A stretch of 64,000 bases of DNA from Chaetorhynchus papuensis. Lineage: Eukaryota; Chordata; Aves; Passeriformes; Rhipiduridae. This document shows, piece after piece, positions 24,726-36,530 of the stretch. A program made the position numbers and the translations under genes. The notes under the pieces are model-generated. The model saw only the letters and a list, made by a program, of their open reading frames with translations. It was not told the DNA's origin and searched no databases. Within the stretch, counting starts at the first letter, position 1; each line of letters begins with the position of its first letter. The stretch lies in contig VWYX01000744.1 of the NCBI GenBank assembly GCA_013396525.1, positions 62,001 to 126,000 of the forward strand, given 5' to 3'.

Positions 24726-27700
24726 AGCACAGACACCCGGGCTGCTGCTCCAAACAAAAAGCACTGGACAGTAAAAGTTAATTCTGCCATTCAGCAGCAT
24801 GGCTGTGGATAGACTGGCTCATGCTGCAATTAATCTCACTTGTTAACAACAGGTGAGTGCTGACAGACAGCTCGGTCCACCTCAGGGACATAGCCAGAGC
24901 CTCTTTTGGTTTGGAAATGAAAACAAGAAATACAAATTGAGGAAGGAAAAACGTCACGTTATCATTATCTCCGAGTTATTTACTTTTGATTCTGAAGCAG
25001 ACTGCGATGCTGCAGGTCCCACAGCACACCTGCCCTAGCCTGCGTAGGTCAGAAACATTTTGCTGGTAATTAAGCAGTGTATCTATCACAAGATATTAAA
25101 GTAATGTCTCTTTTTAATAAATTTACCGGAAAAATCGTTCTTATTAGTGCATTTCAAAAATGAGTAACAGATTGCTGCATATTGATGAGCAAAACTGCTC
25201 AGACTCTAGGGGTAAACATAAGTCACTGGACGGAAATGGTGTGAAATTTCATATGATAAAGCACTAGATGCTATTTAATCTAACAAATAAATTGTGGACA
25301 TACTACTTATCCATGCTGACATGCTAAGCATGCTACACTAAATGCTGAAGCTACAGATCTAGCCATGAACTGAAGTTGAATTAAATATTTAACTCCAAGC
25401 CCTATGCTAGCAAGAAATAAGTGTTATTAACACAAACGCACAAGTATCAGAGAAATGAGGACTGTTAGTGTATATCAATTGCAAGGCCTTTAAAATACAA
25501 CTTTAACTCTTTACCTACTTTATAAAATGGTGCATGCGTGCAATATGGGTGAGTTAATGTTTCAAAGACAATCCTAAATTTTTCAGCTCCTCACACCGCT
25601 GCTTAAGTCTCAAAGCCATAAAATATGCATGCTTAAAATCTCTTCCTTTTTCCTGTTACGGAGCGAAGGCATGGATTAAAGAATAAAAGTAAAATATGAA
25701 CTCTCTGAAATATTTAGTGTTACACAATTCCATTTAATGCAATTTCATAAATTTTAAACCCAAACACTATTTGTACACATACACATGATACTATCTGTGG
25801 TGCCACAGTTACGCAATATTTTACGCAACAGCGTAGTTCCATTGGTAATTTCACAATTTAAAACTCAGTATTCCTTTTTATTGAACACAGGTGAGGAAAT
25901 TTTTACCTGGCTTTCAGACATCAGCTACTCTCACATGAAAAAACACCCATTTCTCACTGAATCTTCTATATTTGAAAATAGAAGTAAAAAATAGCTCTTT
26001 TCTTCCCCCCCCCGCCTTGTTTAAATTCTATAATGGTTTTAAAGTGTGGAATGAAATATTGTTCTTTATACTAAAATGACTGAACTCTGTTAAACACTGC
26101 CACTTTTCCTCAATCCCTCAACAGTATTTTTTTTGAGTCTGAATATTGAAATTTCAATCTCTACGATTTTCTAAATGACAACAACAAACTAATAAGAAAT
26201 AAAAACTAAAAGGGAGACAGGCAATGACACTTGCTGTAAAACTTCAACTGTAGCATCTGCTAGGACAAAACCTGCTGGCTTCCAGCACATAGGAACTGTG
26301 AGAGTTCCTGCACCACTGAAACCAGAAAGGGCAGGAGATGACCCAGAGGGCAAAACCAGTTTTTCTTCCTTACATTTGGTGGATATTTTATGGAATAATG
26401 AATTCAAGAGCCATACCTAAACTTTAGCCCAAATCTGCATGAAAAATGTTTACTAAACGCCAAATCATCCCCAAATGCTTTTAAAACACGTATCTGTAAC
26501 AAAATCTGTAATCTAAAATAAAACAAGAACATTTCTGTTTTTACCAGAGGTGTACTTAGTATCATTGTAATGAAGTCTGTATCACTGCAAACCAAATAAA
26601 TCACTGGCTTGTTGGATTGGAAATGGAATGACATGCTCAATATGTAGAAACAGATCTTTTAACAGTGTCATGAACAGACATGGAAGCTGGGAGTCAAGAC
26701 ATTTGGTATCAAAAGGCCAAACCTCGCTGCACCTCGGGAAGCAGAAATTCAAGTGAAAGTCCGTGAAGTGACCCAATATGTGTAATAATTTTTCCTATTT
26801 CTGTGAAGATTCAGCTCTCCTGAATGTTTTGATATGTTTGCACATACCATTATTCTTAGGGTTCTGCATAGGTTGTAGATGGTTCAGTAGTTCAAAGAAT
26901 AAACAGAGTAACTACTTTTAAGAAATCAATCAACCAAAAATCCATATATAAATTAAGTATAACAAAAATGTATTTTGCATAAGATTGGTTATTTTTTACA
27001 TGTTCACTTATTGTTAAAAGTCTGATTAAAGCTGTAAACTGCTCAAAATTCTAGCGCTTAATTCAAACAGAATTGCACAATTATACTGATTATTAAAAAA
27101 AAACCCCATCAGCAGTATACACAGAATGGTAAATAATCTAGTTGAATATCCGACATGTTCTTCAAAAGTCCGCATTTTCCCTTTTCTGTAAAAGGAGCAA
27201 TTAGAAAGGTGTTCTTCAGTGTACATTGTTCTAATCACTAGAACAAAGCAAACCAACACGCTCTGTTGTTAGCAGTTAAAAGAGTGGGGGACCCACTCTG
27301 CCCCGTGACCTGGAGTGGGGTGAGACTCCCCCACCTCCCACTCCTCCAGCCCTGAGAGCTGAGCCACAATTTCACTGTTTTAAAACCAAAGGACAGAAAC
27401 AGAGACTCCTGTCTAACATAACGCTTGCATATCTTACAACAAACTGCACTTATTTTTCCAAAAGGATGTTAAAAATAGAAGCATATGATCTTTTCCCACC
27501 TAGAATTGTATCCTTACAATTAAAGACTATTAGCTGGCATCCCTTTTAACCGTCAAACTCAGACAGTGGCAGCTCTACAGCCACAAAGAGAAGCAGTAAA
27601 TGAGAAGAACATGTTACTACACTGCATTTGAGAAAGTTTGGCTCCAAGCTATGCACTGATTAATATCAGATCTCCTTCTTTACTTGCCTCTTGACAATCT

Positions 27701-28192
27701 TGTCACATCTGGCTGACAAATCCTTACAAGCTTATCCAAACCAAGGCAGCCCAGATCATGCTCCGGGAGTAGCTTGAAGGAAGCGGCAACACCAGCCATG
27801 CACTGATGTGCCATCATGAAACTAATGAAGCTGACTTCACTTGCAGACTGCAGGAACACGAAGAAACACAACATGCCCCAAGGTTTTGCAACATAACGCA
27901 GAGTTAGCTCACCAAAAGATAAGACAAACAATCAGCTCCCGAGGTTCAAGAAGCCAAGTAGTTACATGAATTACAAAAATTTATATGGAATTGCTTGAAC
28001 AACAATCTCGGCTAAATGAGCACAATAAAATCCAACTTCAGATCAGATGTGAAAATTGACTATTAAATGCCTTTCAAACAATGGTTTGTTTTAAATTAAA
28101 ACAAAACCAGTCTATTTTATTTTCTCTTTCCCACATCCCCAAAATATCAGAATGTTGCCTGGCTGCCAGGTTATTCAAACTGAAAAATATCT

Positions 28193-28253
28193 AAAAAAGA
28201 AGAAAGAAACAGAAAAAAAGAGAAAAAGAAAAAGAAAAAGAAAAAGAAAGAGG
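28193..28253. repeat. Purine tract with (GAAAAA)n hexamer
   Basis: About 60 bp of A and G with a single C at 28210. The hexamer GAAAAA is repeated about four times at 28222-28246. Polypurine tracts of this kind can form triplex DNA and slip in replication. Confidence 0.85.
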
Positions 28254-28624
28254 TAAAAAACCAGTGTCACTTTTTATCCGCAGGATTTTACAGAAGGATA
28301 AACCACAGCCTGTGTATATCAGTAGTCCTCCCCTGGGTTAGTGATCTGCCCTCTCCTCATTTTTAAACCAAGAATTCGTTACACAGAGGACTGGAAGTAT
28401 TTGACCAATTAATAAAACAGAAAGTAAAATGCTGTATCTTAAACACATCTAACAAAACCTCATTATGTATGAGCTGACAATTAAACCATGTTTATTTTTC
28501 TATGTGATGAAAAAAATCCAAATAAATAAGTTAAATGCATCCCAATACAAGACACTTAATTAGCACAATATATTTAAAATCCCAGACCCCCCCATACACA
28601 CACACTCGTACTCAAACCCACCCA

Positions 28625-28629
28625 NNNNN
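28625..28629. other. Assembly gap (5 N)
   Basis: Five N bases. The left flank is a C7 run, a CA repeat and CCCACCCA; the right flank is ordinary AT-rich sequence. The true missing length is not given by the N count, and the gap may hide GC-rich or repetitive DNA. Confidence 0.99.
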
Positions 28630-31600
28630 AGACTGATCCTAAGAAGATAATTACTGGCCTTATTTTCTGGATGCTAAATAGTCAAAAATAAATAGTATAT
28701 AAAGGGCATACATTACACTCCACTTTAGTGGTAATTTCTAAAGAACTTCGTAGTGAAATTACATTGTTGTCTGCTCTCTAGTGCATTTATACGTCATGAT
28801 AATGATAATGTATCTGGTTAAAGCACTTGACTCAAAACACATCTGAGTCACAAATCACAGATTTTACTGCTATTAATGTATATTGAGGACTTGCACAATT
28901 AAACATTGTCAAGTATTTATGATTTACATGCTACTACTTCAATTGGAAAACAATTACACAAGTGATGGCTCTGCTTATTATAATCAGCCTGCAATTCTGC
29001 ATTACTTACTGTAGAACAGGAAAGTCATACAGTTGTTTACAGTGCACAGCAGAAAGAAAACACAGATTTTTTACAGAAACTAGTTTTCTACTTTTACAAT
29101 ATCTTTCATAATTAGGAAATGGAGAGCACAGCTTCCTACAGCTCTCATCTCCATTGTTCATTACCCAAAACAACACCATTGCAACATTCCTTATATCTCC
29201 ACAGTGCATAGCCACAAGTAAAAGTTGCACAGTAAAAAACATACATTCATACAGAACTGCAAAGAACTTTCCTTACCTCAGACATTCTTACTGTGCTTAT
29301 GTTTCCAGAGCTATAAAACAGTTTCCCATTCCCTCAGTGAGTTGTACAAAGAAGTACTGGAAACACTCCTGCCTGTACAAGTACTAAGGCAGAACCATCA
29401 CACGCCTCTTTACTCTTGTCTGACTCTGAGCACCTCAAGGTCTGATGTATGCTCAGGCTGTGCACAGGGGAGTGAAATAAGATCCTCCCCCTTGGTGTTC
29501 TCCAGACCTACAGTACGAAGTTGTGTCTGCCTCTCACCTCTGCAGCCAGCTCTCACCTCGCTGCCCCGGAGTGCTGTGCTCCAGCACGCTCCTCCAGTCG
29601 CAGGGCAGTCCCCTCACAGCTGGCTTGAAGAGGGCATGACACTCATCTTTCACAGAGATTTGATCAAAAGGAGTCACGGAGGCTTGAGGCGCTCCTAATG
29701 CAGTGCGAGGAGATTCTACCTCTGCTCTGGCAGCCTAAGTAATGCATTAAATCAATGCAGCTGACCTAAGGCCTATTACAATTTTTTTTTTCTTCTTCTC
29801 AGAGTGTACAACTATCTGCAAATAAGCTATGAGGTACTTATGAGTAAAATTACTTATTTTTAGCGTCGGTGTTGTTTTTCAAATTGCAGCTGCAGCGGGT
29901 TTTTTTTCTTTTTAAAACATTTGCAGGTCTCAAAGGTTCAGTGAGTGGGGTGTGTATTTTTTAAAGTTAAAAAATTTCCCCTTATCAACTTACTTTTGAG
30001 TTAGGGCTGAATTTTATTCCTTTTTATGAAGTTGAAGCTTCCTATTAACAGCAGTACAGGTCATAAAGACAGGAGAAGAATTACTTTCTAGTAATTGGGC
30101 CAAAATCTGTTTTTAGTTATTCAGGTGTTGGGTTGCATTCATGAGTTAGAGCAGGATTTTTGTCATAGTCCTTTGTCACCTATTTAAAAAACCAAAACAA
30201 CCCCCCAGGACAAACCACTTCTCCTCTCTCCTTTACTTTTAACTCCTGTAGATAATTTCTTTGCATTCCCCTAACTCAGTAATACACTGTAGTATACCAG
30301 AGAGGGAGACATGAACGAGTTGCATTGAACTCAGAGGGAATCCTTGCAGGAACACTTTAGGACAGCATTTGACCAGATGAATACCTTTAATCCTATAGGA
30401 AAGGCAGCAGGAAATAAGATGGCTGTAGGGAGAAGACAGCTAACATATTATTATTGTTGGTTTATTAGTTGTCTTCTACTAATCCTGTTTACTATTCACT
30501 AGATAAATGCACAACGCTTAAGGAGAACCTGATTTACATTTAGCTAAATACTGGAGTACAGTTAATGTTAAATGCATGGCAGTAACTGGAATCAGACCAG
30601 GATAAGGCCAACATGATCCCAGAATCTGGTCCTACAGAGCACGACATGAAGCAATATGCTTTCCTAAATCCTTAGTTTTCTCCATTCTATACCTTATTTC
30701 TCCTGCTAAGCTGTGGAGCAAGATGGAAAAACAGAGAGGGGGATGTAGTTTCTTAGAGTGGTCTGCCAGGTACTTCCAGCGCCACCTCTGGGCCCTGCAA
30801 GATGCCCCAGGCACTTCTCTCTTGGGGACACAAGGCAGGACATGTGGATTATCACTGGCCCTGTAAACTGTGGGAAAAAGTGTCCAAGAAGTCACAGCCA
30901 AAAAACATGTTATTTGAACTGATTCTTAACAGCAGTGTTTTAAAAGCATCTGCTCTGTGACGAGCACAAAATCTAGCTGCTCTCTCAAGATGTTAACTCA
31001 CAGCCAAAGGCACACCTTGTTGCTAAAACTGTATTTCCTTCTTAATGAAAAAAGCAGTGATGTAACTAAAAAGGACTCAACATGACTGAGAATTCTGCAA
31101 CAAAGGTGAGAAGAGTGGCTTAAGATTACATAAACTGCCAGAAGCTCTGAATTGACTTCAAAATGATAAGTGACTAAAACTTAGATGTGTGGAGAGCTGC
31201 TCTCCCCTCTAGCGAGTTCCCAGGAAAACCCTATTTACGAACTATCTGCCATCTACCCGGAAGATGATAATTCTTATTAAATGGGCTAACTATCCATAGC
31301 AAACAATTTAAGACCAATTTACTGTTTTTTAATTAATTATCTACTAACAGTCTCTTATTTTAAGCATTGTTTTCATTATTCAAGCTTTTTCAATGAATAT
31401 TTAATGGGAGCATATTCATAGGCTCTTTTTAAATTGTCCACTATTTCTGATTAGCATTTTTTCAGTGTTTTACTACCTCTGCATCTTTTAGCAAAATCTA
31501 ATGATCCATAGGATAATGTGACATGAGCAAGGCATGGTTTGTACCTAAAAGTGAACTTCTAAAGGAATACTGGTACATTAACAGAGTTTTTTTTGTAATT

Positions 31601-34600
31601 TCAGCTGATTCATAGTCCAAGCTTACTTGCACAGAGCAGTTACCAAGATGTATCTTAAGAATGACTGAAGTGGAAAGCAGAGGGTGACTTCCCTAAATCT
31701 TCTTCCAGCTTCCTGGAAAACCAGCTTCTTGTGAAAAGAAACAGACACTGGGACAGGACACCAGTCCTGAGACAGAAGTCCTGGACTTTACTTGGGGCTC
31801 TGCCACTGAACTGCTATTTGACCTCAGGCAAGTTATTTAAATTGATTTATATTTCCTTGCTTCTGAATTACTATTTTTTTTGTTTTAAATCTATGTAAAT
31901 TGTAAGCTCTTTGAGGAAACTGTAGCACCTCATTACGTTCTCCGGGACAGTGCTGAGGGCAAAGGAAAAGGGTCCCCAGGTCTGAACTCCACGTATGTCA
32001 TAACAAATACCTAAAATCACAGTGTAACAAAGCAGCCCAAGGAAAGCAGCTTTCTCCTCCCACCTGCCCCAGCCTGTTCCTTCTCCGTGTCTCAGCCTGT
32101 GTGCTCAGAGCAGCATGAAGGTAGGGGGATGTAGGGCAGATTGTGAAGTGCTAAAACTTCCTAACCAAATGCAAGAGTATCCATGGTTTTGAGAAGAGCT
32201 CCAACACATGGAACTGACTATAAACAAAAAGCTGCTGCTCTTAACTGATTTCATTTTCTAGGGTACTTTGAAAATGGGTATTAACTGTAGGGAATCGCTA
32301 CAAACAAAACTGAGTCAATGCAGCACAAAGTGCAACACAATCCCCAGGAAAAGATTTCTCCTAACTCTTACATTTCAATCATGACCTGAATTTTGGTGTT
32401 TGATTAAGGAAAAAAAAAAAAAAATCATTCTAAAGAGAGTATCAGGAAAATAACCAAGCAGTGACTAAACATTGGGAGTAGGTTTGGTCTGCCACTGTTC
32501 TCTAGGCAAATGGGCATGTAAATTCCAAATTCCCCAACCACATGCTGCTGCCTCACGCTGTTTCTCCCAGGGTTCGCTGCACAACGGAGTTAACCTCCGT
32601 GTCCTGCCTGCTTGGCCTAAATTCCAATCACATAATACACAATGTCCCTTTTACTTAAATCAGTGCTGGCAAAGATCTTAGCACTAATTTAATGCTTTGC
32701 TCACTTATTGCCTCGGAGAGATGTGTGGATTAAACATTTCACCTCTCAGAAGAAATGTGAAGCAATGGCCAGCCCCATGATCGTACACTGGGCCCTGGGT
32801 CACCTTTCAGGGAGAAAAGCCAACAGGAGTAGGAATTGCTGTTTAGGACTGCAGGCACTCAACATTTTGGGGAAGTAGAAGGGGAAAGAGGAAACAGACT
32901 TTGAAAATGAGGAGAACTGATAACCTGCCAGCAAGACAAAGACAGTTGTGGGTTTCAAACAACTCGCAAGTTCAAGGTTTTTTAAAATCTAACAAACCCA
33001 TGCACGTGGAGATGAAAACAGAGTTAAACTCAGTGTGCTGCAGCACACGTTTTGAGCACTAGTCAAACTCCAAACAGGCCTGCTAAAGGCACAAAGTACT
33101 TGATAAAGTTTCCTAAGATCTGTGGAAGGACAGTTAAGGCACTCCAGTTCTCACTAAGCAACAGAGAAACTCAAATTTCCTGTTCAGTATTTCCACATAG
33201 GCTGATTTTGTAAGGTAGCCTGAGCTATAAAGCGTCCAAAACTGTTTTCTACTAACAGTTTACCCAGAGTTTAAATTTTTATCCCTGTCTTGCTGCTTAC
33301 ATCCCCTTTAGGGTAATTAGACAAATTGAATCCAACAAAAATAAGTTTATTGGATACGCTCTGCATTTGCACCCCTTCTTCAGCAATAATTTTTATCTAA
33401 CTGTTCATTGCATTACTTTTATGTTGCTCAAAACAGTAGCGAAGTCATTACAAAATGCTAACATTTAAAATAGTGTGAATGGCAAACCCAGAGACACATC
33501 ACCAACACCAGTACCACCGACCCATCCCTGTGAAATGATGCCTCTCCACTGACTGCCACTAAGATCAAGAAACTGCAGTTAACAATTAGGATTGGCCTGG
33601 ACAGCAAGATTCTTTTTAACACTTATTGATGGTTGCTCTATGTCACAGCATATTTGTCTCTGAAAAATTTGATTATGCAATACGTTTGCATCTGGTAATG
33701 TTTGGGGTTTTTTAAATAAGAGCCTTTTTCAAGGCAAATCTCTCAGCATGAATAGTAGCATATTTATACAACATGGAGTAATTATGCTTTCAATGATTTC
33801 TGTAGTTTTGTATTTTGGTCCTCCAATTTGGATTCTTCATTCTTTATGTAAATCTTCTAGGAGGTATCTTAGGATCACCAGAATTATACACTGCCCTGCC
33901 TGACCTGTTGATAGCATTAACCTCCTTGAAGTACTAGTCTAGTCCACTCTTTCACTTTCTAGTGTTTTAGTTTCTTCCCTTCAATGCTACTTTGCACTGA
34001 ACAAAAGAGACAAAAGACATTTAGCATATACCTGATGACAAACAAGTACAGCATTTTATCTCTCCTAATGAGAGCATATTCACATGTGCCACAGTGGTGA
34101 GTTCACCCAATTCTGTAGTAACTGGCCTTTCTGTTGAATGCTTACAATTTCATTCTAGGACCTGAGAGCATTTATAAAACATCCAAATTGGGTTTATTAG
34201 AAACTTTTGGAGAGCCTGCACTAAAGGACTCTTTTTGCTCCTTCCCCCCACTGCCCCCCACTCTGGACTGAGATAGAAAAGTGGCTTAACTATTTCTTCT
34301 GTTCTCTACCTTTCTAAACATTTTTACCTGCAGTGAAGCATGCAGCTTCTGTCTAAACACATGGCAAAAGATGGCATCATTTTTTCATACACAAGTGTCA
34401 TATACAAGTATGAGATACCCACCCAGCTAGAGATGGGCTATAAAGAGTGAGACGGGAATGCTGCAGCAAGAACAACACCCCCAAAGGTTCTTGGCAGCTC
34501 TGCCCATCTTTCTTTGCATGGTCAGTCTAGTTTGGGGTGAGTTTGCATGAAAGTCCTAGCAAAAAAATAAGAATTTGAGATGTTGATTTCTTTTCTTTCC

Positions 34601-36390
34601 CAAAGATGAGAAAAGCGTTATCAAGTGAAAAGCAATTTTCTAATTTTATCTAATAACCAAACAATAATGGGAATTGAAGTCTTTCACTTCAAGTCAGGGA
34701 TTAAGGTGGGTGCTGTATTGGCTACACATGTCCCTTTCTGCACAAGTTTACCAACTGCCCTCTAATCTTGCAAATCCTGTGAGGAGTTTAAAACATTTAA
34801 TTGCTAACTCTGTTATTAAGAATCTACCCTGTCAGACCACAGCTCCTAACAACGTTAAGTCTCTTAGAGCAAATCAGTTTTGATACTGATGTTTCTCAGA
34901 GGTGCAGCATTTAATCCTCAAATTACAACACAAGTTTTAACAGGCAGTTTCTGCCTGTCACCAAGATTTAGTAATTGACAAAAAAATTCAAACCCCTTTC
35001 TAACACTAATGGTTTATCAAAAGAATACCAGTAATTTCAGTCAAGCCATTCTGATGAACCAGGCAGAAATACAATGGGGAGACAGACATGTTTACGCTAT
35101 CTGATTGAAAGGGCTGAGACAGAATTCCAGAGACTTGGTGTTGTCATAAGAGGAACAGTCAGGAACCACGATTGTGCCCCGGGGCCAAAGGGTGTGACAT
35201 CGGGCCAGAGGTGTGTCAAAGTCAGAATAAAATGCCTGCCATAAAACTGGTAGCCACTCCTATTCACATGGTTAAAGAAAGGAGAGTTGGCAATATGACA
35301 CCTGGAACAGTAATGCTCCTTGTTCTTTTTTCCCCCAAAGATGATGAATTCTACCAATACAGGAGACCCTTCACCTACTCTGTGGAGCTTTGTATTTATT
35401 TTCACAGCCTCCAGCCTCTTCCTTCCTTTTGGTTATGCCTTTGTTTTTTATTTTCTCCTCTTTCTTCTGTCCTTCTTGTTCTGTAATACCAGGTAGTGGT
35501 TTTCAACCGTTTAAACCATGGCATATAATAACTGATGAGTAACACAGCAGTAATACCAGTGGTGGCAATTTTGCTTTGTTTCACGGGAGTGTTGGAGTAT
35601 TAGAGAGATGACTAGGACATGTCTCAGTGGCAGACTGATAAAATGAAAGATGAATTTTCCCTGCCTACAACTGTTGCCAAGTTTTAATCATAAACATCAA
35701 ACAAGTTACAGGACACCTTTTTCCCAGGCAATGAAATAAAAAGCAAACAGTCTGTAATTTTTAAACAAATTTTTGGATGAAGAATTATTGCAAAAAAATT
35801 TACTAATTTATCTATTGAAGAGTCTTTTGCAAGCTCATCAGCTACAAATTTATGACCAAATGGTTGAGTTTAACAACCACACTTAAAGTACTGTCACTCC
35901 TATGAGAATCAATGCCTGTTATAGAGGCTTATTTACCAGGTCTCCCACTCCGCTGAAGACTTTTCTTACAGCTTTATGCTTTAACCAAAACCTTAATTCT
36001 CAGTTAATCTCTTCCCATCCACATACTATTCTAATAGACTGGGAGAAAATTTCAGTTCCTATTTTACGGTGACATTCCAAGAAAACCTCCGTGAAAGGTT
36101 CACCCATCCTCCATTCTCTAAAATTAGCAGATTTCTCTGCCTCTTTTACTAACTTACTCCAGCCATGTGCCTGTTCTTTTTATGTCTGAAATACGTGTTA
36201 AACTTTCGAAGTTTACCCAGGAGTGAAAGCAGAAGGCTTAGCAATGTCCTGGAGTAGTAGCATCTGACCACCACCCCCTCCGACCGGGATAGCACATCGA
36301 TAGCAGGACGGTTTGCAGTGAGCTGTTTTTAATGGACAGCTCCCAGGTGACACCAGACACTGCTGCAGCAGCAGCCGCAATATCATACAT
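28630..36390. other. Non-coding DNA upstream of BNC1 exon 2, middle part
   Basis: AT-rich sequence with no supported gene. It includes a GC-rich patch at about 29500-29700 with a 157-residue plus-strand frame of no recognisable family, poly(A) runs (e.g. about 32408-32423), and an ancient SINE remnant described separately. No exon with matching phase was recognised on either strand. Confidence 0.6.
31775..31965 (+). mobile_element. Ancient MIR/CORE-SINE-like remnant
   Basis: GGGGCTCTGCCACTGAACTG at about 31793-31812 resembles the MIR core (GGCTCTGCCACTTACTAGC as I recall it). It is followed by TTTGACCTCAGGCAAGTTA, resembling TGACCTTGGGCAAGTTA. Further on, TTGTAAGCTCTTTGAGG and GACAGTGCTG resemble the MIR3/L2-type tail. 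The order is correct, the divergence is high and no target-site duplications are visible. This is the only interspersed repeat I could recognise. Boundaries are approximate. Confidence 0.6.
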
Positions 36391-36526
36391 CCTTGATTGA
36401 ACTTTGATTAATTTTCCAGACTTTCAGAGCCTGTGGCAAAAGGATCCACAGCGGTAGCTGCAGCCATTAACTCCATCTTTTGTGATTTCTCCTTCTTCAT
36501 TATGTTCGGGCCTTGATTGAACTTTG
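36391..36526. promoter_or_regulatory. Candidate conserved regulatory element with duplicated 16-mer
   Basis: CCTTGATTGAACTTTG occurs exactly at 36391-36406 and 36511-36526, 120 bp apart in the same orientation. AACTTTGATTAATT at the first copy contains a TCF/LEF-like CTTTGAT and a homeobox-like ATTAAT. GCCTGTGGCAAA (RUNX-like) and a GCTGCAGCC block lie between, and a CAG run (GCTGCAGCAGCAGCCGC) just upstream. An enhancer role is inference only. The minus strand has a 31-codon frame (MKKEKSQKMELMAAA...) overlapping it, judged incidental. Confidence 0.3.
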
Positions 36527-36530
36527 TTCC

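Larger units (their letters stand above)
17919..28624. other. BNC1 intron 1 and/or 5' flank, left part
   Basis: AT-rich non-coding DNA beyond the exon 2 acceptor. No plus- or minus-strand ORF has recognisable homology. An in-frame minus-strand ATG lies at 17984, 22 codons before exon 2, with no stop between. No clear first exon (short, GC-rich, ATG followed by a phase-0 donor) was found. A GC-rich patch lies at about 24390-24570. The purine-rich tract at 28193-28253 and C/CA-rich sequence precede the assembly gap. Intron 1 probably occupies at least part of this stretch. Confidence 0.6.

Noticed and set aside
29225..29698. 157-residue plus-strand ORF
   Set aside because: No domain or conserved motif recognised, and half of it lies in AT-rich sequence.
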